A DNA stretch of 64,000 nt. Source: Lepidurus packardi (taxonomy: Eukaryota; Arthropoda; Branchiopoda; Notostraca; Triopsidae). The stretch lies in the NCBI GenBank assembly GCA_023053545.1, contig JAKZAN010000001.1, positions 2,624,565 to 2,688,564 of the forward strand. The letters run 5' to 3'. Positions 60,724 to 64,000 of this stretch are shown here, in pieces (position 1 is the stretch's first letter; each line of letters begins with the position of its first letter). The notes beneath the pieces are model-generated. The model did no database searches, was not told the origin of the DNA, and saw nothing but the letters and a program-made list of their open reading frames with translations. The position numbers were made by a program, and so were the translations under genes.

Positions 60724-61869
60724 ATGGCTGAGTCATCGCCATCTAACCTGTCCATTTCGCTTCAAAGGGCTATTCTTTTTAGAGATAGCTTTCGCGATCA
60801 GTTAATCAGGCTTTCTTCCCAACTCAATTCTTTTGTTAATGATTGCAGGGTTGATAGCGTCACTAGCATGCTGCCCATGTTCAGTAAGACTATAACTTCC
60901 TTTGAGAAAGCTCATGCTAACGTGCTCAAAAACATGGACGATGAGACAAGTTTAGCCGATTACAAAGCTCAGTTAGATCAATTCAATAGGGACAGTATAG
61001 ATTTTGGAATTTTACAACAAACAGCTCAAACCTTAATTGATTCTGTTTCTCGTTCTCCGGTGGCAACATCGACTCTTCCCGTCACCACTTCTCCTCTGCT
61101 TAACATGGTTGCTTCGGCATCAACACCAGTTAACAATCCTGCATATATTACACCGCCTATTAGTACTTCTACCTTCTCTAATGTCAAACTTCCTAAGCTT
61201 GAAATTCGCCCTTTCTTTGGAAACATTTTCGATTGGCAAAGATTTTGGGATTCTATCCATGATAATCCTAGTTTATCTAACGTTGAGAAGTTCTCGTATC
61301 TACGATCCTTTTTGAAAGGTGATGCATTTCCTATTCTGAAATCTTTGGCTCTTACAGATCAGAATTACACGCATGCCATTGACCTTTTGAACACTCGCTA
61401 TGGACGAACTGATGTTATCATTGCCGCACACATGAAAGGGCTGCTAGAACTTCCGTCAATTCGTGCTTTTAAAGATGTTTCAGAACTACGCAACTTGTAT
61501 GATACTTGTCAGGGACACCTTCATTCTTTGGATGCCTTGCATGTGGCGCCTAGCCAATATAACACGTTTCTACCAACTGCTATTCTGTCTAAATTACCAG
61601 AAAATTTAGTGTTAGAGTACAGACGAAAGAATCAGGGCCCATTAGAATTGTCGACTCTTCTGGAGTTTTTAAAAGTCGAGTTAGAATGTCAGGAAGTCCT
61701 CCATCTATGGCGTGACAAAAAAAAGCCGGAAGAACAACGTAGACCCAACAATACCCACAAAATACCTTCGTCGAGCGCCTTATCTACAACCGACTCCCCA
61801 AACTCTTCATCTGAGCGTAAATGTCCCTTTTGCCAGACAACGGCTCAAAAAGTACCATCGTTGTTTTAA
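60724..61869 (+). CDS. BEL/Pao gag (DUF1759)
   Basis: 381 codons from the ATG at 60,724. After a helical N-terminus (residues 1-110) and a Ser/Thr/Pro-rich linker comes the DUF1759 region (about 150-310): KLPKLEIRPFFGNIFDWQRF, SNVEKFSYLRSFLKGDAFPI, YGRTDVIIAAHM and VEL-type ending. It stops at ERKCPFCQTTAQKVPSLF. Arthropod BEL elements usually continue from here into the zinc knuckles in one frame. Here the knuckles are in the next frame (pol ORF), so a shift has occurred between about 61,715 and 61,860; an A8 run at 61,719-61,726 is a candidate. Gag packages the element's RNA into cytoplasmic particles. Confidence 0.93.
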   Translation: MAESSPSNLSISLQRAILFRDSFRDQLIRLSSQLNSFVNDCRVDSVTSMLPMFSKTITSFEKAHANVLKNMDDETSLADYKAQLDQFNRDSIDFGILQQTAQTLIDSVSRSPVATSTLPVTTSPLLNMVASASTPVNNPAYITPPISTSTFSNVKLPKLEIRPFFGNIFDWQRFWDSIHDNPSLSNVEKFSYLRSFLKGDAFPILKSLALTDQNYTHAIDLLNTRYGRTDVIIAAHMKGLLELPSIRAFKDVSELRNLYDTCQGHLHSLDALHVAPSQYNTFLPTAILSKLPENLVLEYRRKNQGPLELSTLLEFLKVELECQEVLHLWRDKKKPEEQRRPNNTHKIPSSSALSTTDSPNSSSERKCPFCQTTAQKVPSLF

Positions 61870-64000
61870 CTGCCTACGCAAAGGTCATACGAGCGCGAAA
61901 TGCCCCATCGCTCACCATCGGTGCCACTCTTGTAAGGGGTCTCATCATACTGCTATTTGTAAACGCCACCCAGATCCGCAAGACGAAGCCACCAGCTCAA
62001 ACCCTGAGGACGTCTCCACCCCGCAAGAAACGGCTGCACTCTCCAACGTTACCACCTCAAGCGATATTGTTCTGCAGACCGCCACTATCATTGTGCGAGG
62101 TCCATCTCGTAAGGAGACTGTTCGCTGCATATTGGATGGGGGGAGTCAGCGTACGTACATCACTGAATCGCTTTCTCGTCGTCTTGGGCTTCCAGTTCTT
62201 TCTAAAGCCAATTTCAAGCTCAACACGTTCGGCTCGCGGAAATCCTCCGAACATACTCGTCGGCAAGTTTCGTTCCAAATGTCCGGTTTACATCCTACTC
62301 ATGATTTTATAAGTCTTAAGGCCACTGAAGTTCCATACATCTGTGCGTCCTTACCTGCCGTACCAGTTGGAAGCTGGGCTTCGGCAATACCCAAGAATTG
62401 CTTTCCTTTGGCAGACACCTTGGACTCGGCGGTTGTAAAGCCATTCGACTTACTCACTGGGGCTGATCATTATTGGAGCATTATTACGGACCAGATTAAG
62501 AGAATCCCCAACGGACCTGTAGCAGTAAGCAGTAAAATCGGTTGGTTACTACATGGTCCCGTTCCTAGCGTCCCGACGTTGAACCCTGACACTTCCTTCA
62601 GCCTGTTTGTCAACAGCGAACAAATCTACAATCAACAACTTCCTAGTTTGTGGGAACTTGCAGGCATGGGTATCAATCCTGATGAAGCAAGTATTACGCG
62701 AACTGACCCGTCACACCAGATTATCCTTGACTCCCTTGAGTATTCGAATGGAAGATACTCTCTAGGGTTGCCGTGGAAGGACAACCATCCTAAACTACCT
62801 TCAAACCTTGAGCTAGCAAAGAAACGTCTGAACGGTACATTATCACGTCTCACTACTAACCCTGATTTGCTGGTACAGTACGACGGTATTTTTAAGGATT
62901 ATCTCAAGAAGGGGTATATTGAACTGGTTAACCCCCAGGATGATGTTCCGTCATCTCTGGTACACTATTTACCACATCATGCTGTTATACGCAAGGACAA
63001 AGTCACTACCAAAGTTCGCATAGTTTTTGATGGTTCAGCTAAGATACCGGGACAACCCTCTCTAAACGATTGTCTGCTTCAAGGCCCCAATCTAACTCCT
63101 GAACTTCTTTCTATCCTGCTTCGATTTCGTTTCGTTAAGTATCCAGTAGTTGGCGATGTCCAGGAAGCGTTTCCTCAGCTCAAAATACACCAAGCTCATC
63201 GCGATGTACTCCGGTTCCTGTGGCCTGCTATACCTTCGTCCTCTAAAGAGCTTCTTCATTACCGATGGCAACGTGTTCCATTTGGATTAACGTGTAGCCC
63301 CGCTCTTCTAGCCGTTACACTACAGCATCACTTCACGCACATGGAGTCTCAATATCCTACCACTGTCTCCTTACTTCGGATGAACACGTTCGTTGATGAC
63401 GCTTTCCTGGGAGGCGATACTGAAGAAACAGCTCTACAAACTGCCATTGAAGCTAGGAAGATCTTTCAAGAAGCGGGTATGAATTTGCGAAAACTTACAA
63501 GTCCTCACCCCATGATACAGAACACCCTGGCTTCCGGATCGACTGCTTCAGAACTCCCAACCGTCGTCAAAGATTTGACCCCAACGACATCAGGAAAGGT
63601 CCTTGGTCTACACTGGAACCTCCAGAACGATGGTTTCTATTTTGAAGCTTCCTCGTTACTTGATTATCTGTCAACCCTTTGATTGCCTTATTCTAAACGC
63701 GCTTCTTTAAAAATTGTATCTCGATTGTACGACCCTCTTGGCCTGATCAGTCCGGTAGTGTTTCTTGCAAAATCGTTTCTTCAAAGATTATGGCTTCGAG
63801 GACTTGCTTGGGACAGTCCGCTTCCGATAGAGCTTGGTGAGGAGCTGCGTATTTGGGCGTCAGACCTATCCAGTTTGAAGAACCATTTGATCCCTCGGTT
63901 TATCCACACCTCGTCAGGAAGCGTTCAAATCCACCTCTTCAGTGATGCCAGTGAGAGAGGCTATGCTACTGTTGCGTACGTTCGTCACACCAATGCAGCG
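61712..64000 (+). pseudogene. BEL/Pao pol: zinc knuckles, protease, reverse transcriptase, start of RNase H region; cut by window edge
   Basis: In order: CFNCLRKGHTSAKCPIAHHRC then CHSCKGSHHTAICK zinc knuckles (about residues 50-83), the aspartic protease (DUF1758) with CILDGGSQRTYITESL, and the reverse transcriptase with KVRIVFDGSAKIPGQPSLND, GDVQEAFPQLKIH, RVPFGLTCSPALL and TFVDDAFLGG (active-site VDD at about residue 560). A TGA at 63,680-63,682 ends the first ORF, but the same frame continues as LPYSKRASLKIVSRLYDPLG, then LISPVVFLAKSFLQRLW and LFSDASERGYATVAYV, the A17/RNase H part, to the window edge. The first residues after the Met at 61,712 are not native because of the frame change with gag. 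Confidence 0.93.

Larger units (their letters stand above)
60160..64000 (+). mobile_element. BEL/Pao retrotransposon inserted in the array, 3' end outside window
   Basis: The array unit breaks off after AAATGGTTC at 60,159, and a TGTTGTAATTC LTR start follows at 60,160. Next come an LTR of 310 bp, a BEL-type primer-binding region, gag and pol in plus orientation. Only the 5' half is in the window (to within the region after reverse transcriptase). The expected 5-bp duplication would repeat GGTTC after the 3' LTR, outside the window. It is a different family from the BEL/Pao LTR at 840-6822: the LTR ends and primer-binding sites differ. Pol has one in-frame stop and gag-pol needs a frame change, so this copy looks inactive. 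Confidence 0.93.

Overview
The window is eukaryotic, almost certainly arthropod, nuclear DNA. It has short GT-AG introns, BEL/Pao and Gypsy LTR retrotransposons with arthropod-type leaders, an errantivirus-like element with an F-type envelope gene, and several cut-and-paste DNA transposon superfamilies (hAT, PIF/Harbinger, and a TTAA-targeting Kolobok-like element). I cannot fix the order or species. No tRNA, rRNA, CRISPR or bacterial-style operon is visible. Little ordinary single-copy host sequence can be recognised.

Region 1 (1-28,498) is a three-stack transposon nest built inside one old hAT element related to GTF2IRD2/FAM200-type transposases. Its gene runs on the minus strand from 27,945 to about 6,823 and its right terminus is at 28,498. 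It was broken by three separate insertions. (a) A BEL/Pao LTR (840-6,822) carries a PIF/Harbinger element (1,037-6,552), which carries another hAT element (1,321-3,955). (b) A hAT element with GATCC-rich ends (8,051-19,730) carries a Kolobok-like element (10,058-16,417) encoding a Mutator-like transposase domain plus a YqaJ-type nuclease. (c) A deleted errantivirus-like provirus (20,033 to about 27,799), with an intact envelope-like ORF but no protease or reverse transcriptase, carries a ZMYM1/DUF4371-type hAT element (24,041-27,358). Target-site duplications and terminal repeats can be read directly for the Harbinger, Kolobok and three hAT insertions, so the order of events is legible.

Region 2 (28,499-32,513) holds a BESS-like ORF fragment, a decayed multi-exon integrase-core gene (29,425-31,171) and about 1.3 kb with no recognised content.

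Region 3 (32,514-60,159) is a tandem array of a unit of about 555 bp: 40 complete copies of its main exon plus partial units at both ends. On the minus strand each unit carries two phase-0 exons separated by a 57-bp GT-AG intron. Together they encode a Myb fold that I read as the Rap1 (TERF2IP) telomere-protein Myb domain. Each unit also has a TA microsatellite of variable length, about 380 bp in the leftmost copy. Higher-order repeats are visible. A very young Gypsy retrotransposon (39,775-44,387; LTRs differ at 1 of 222 positions) interrupts the array.

Region 4 (60,160-64,000) is the 5' part of a plus-strand BEL/Pao retrotransposon inserted into the array. It runs off the right edge.

The tandemly amplified Rap1-like Myb exon pair is the most unusual object here. 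The transposon nest is a well-preserved record of layered insertion.
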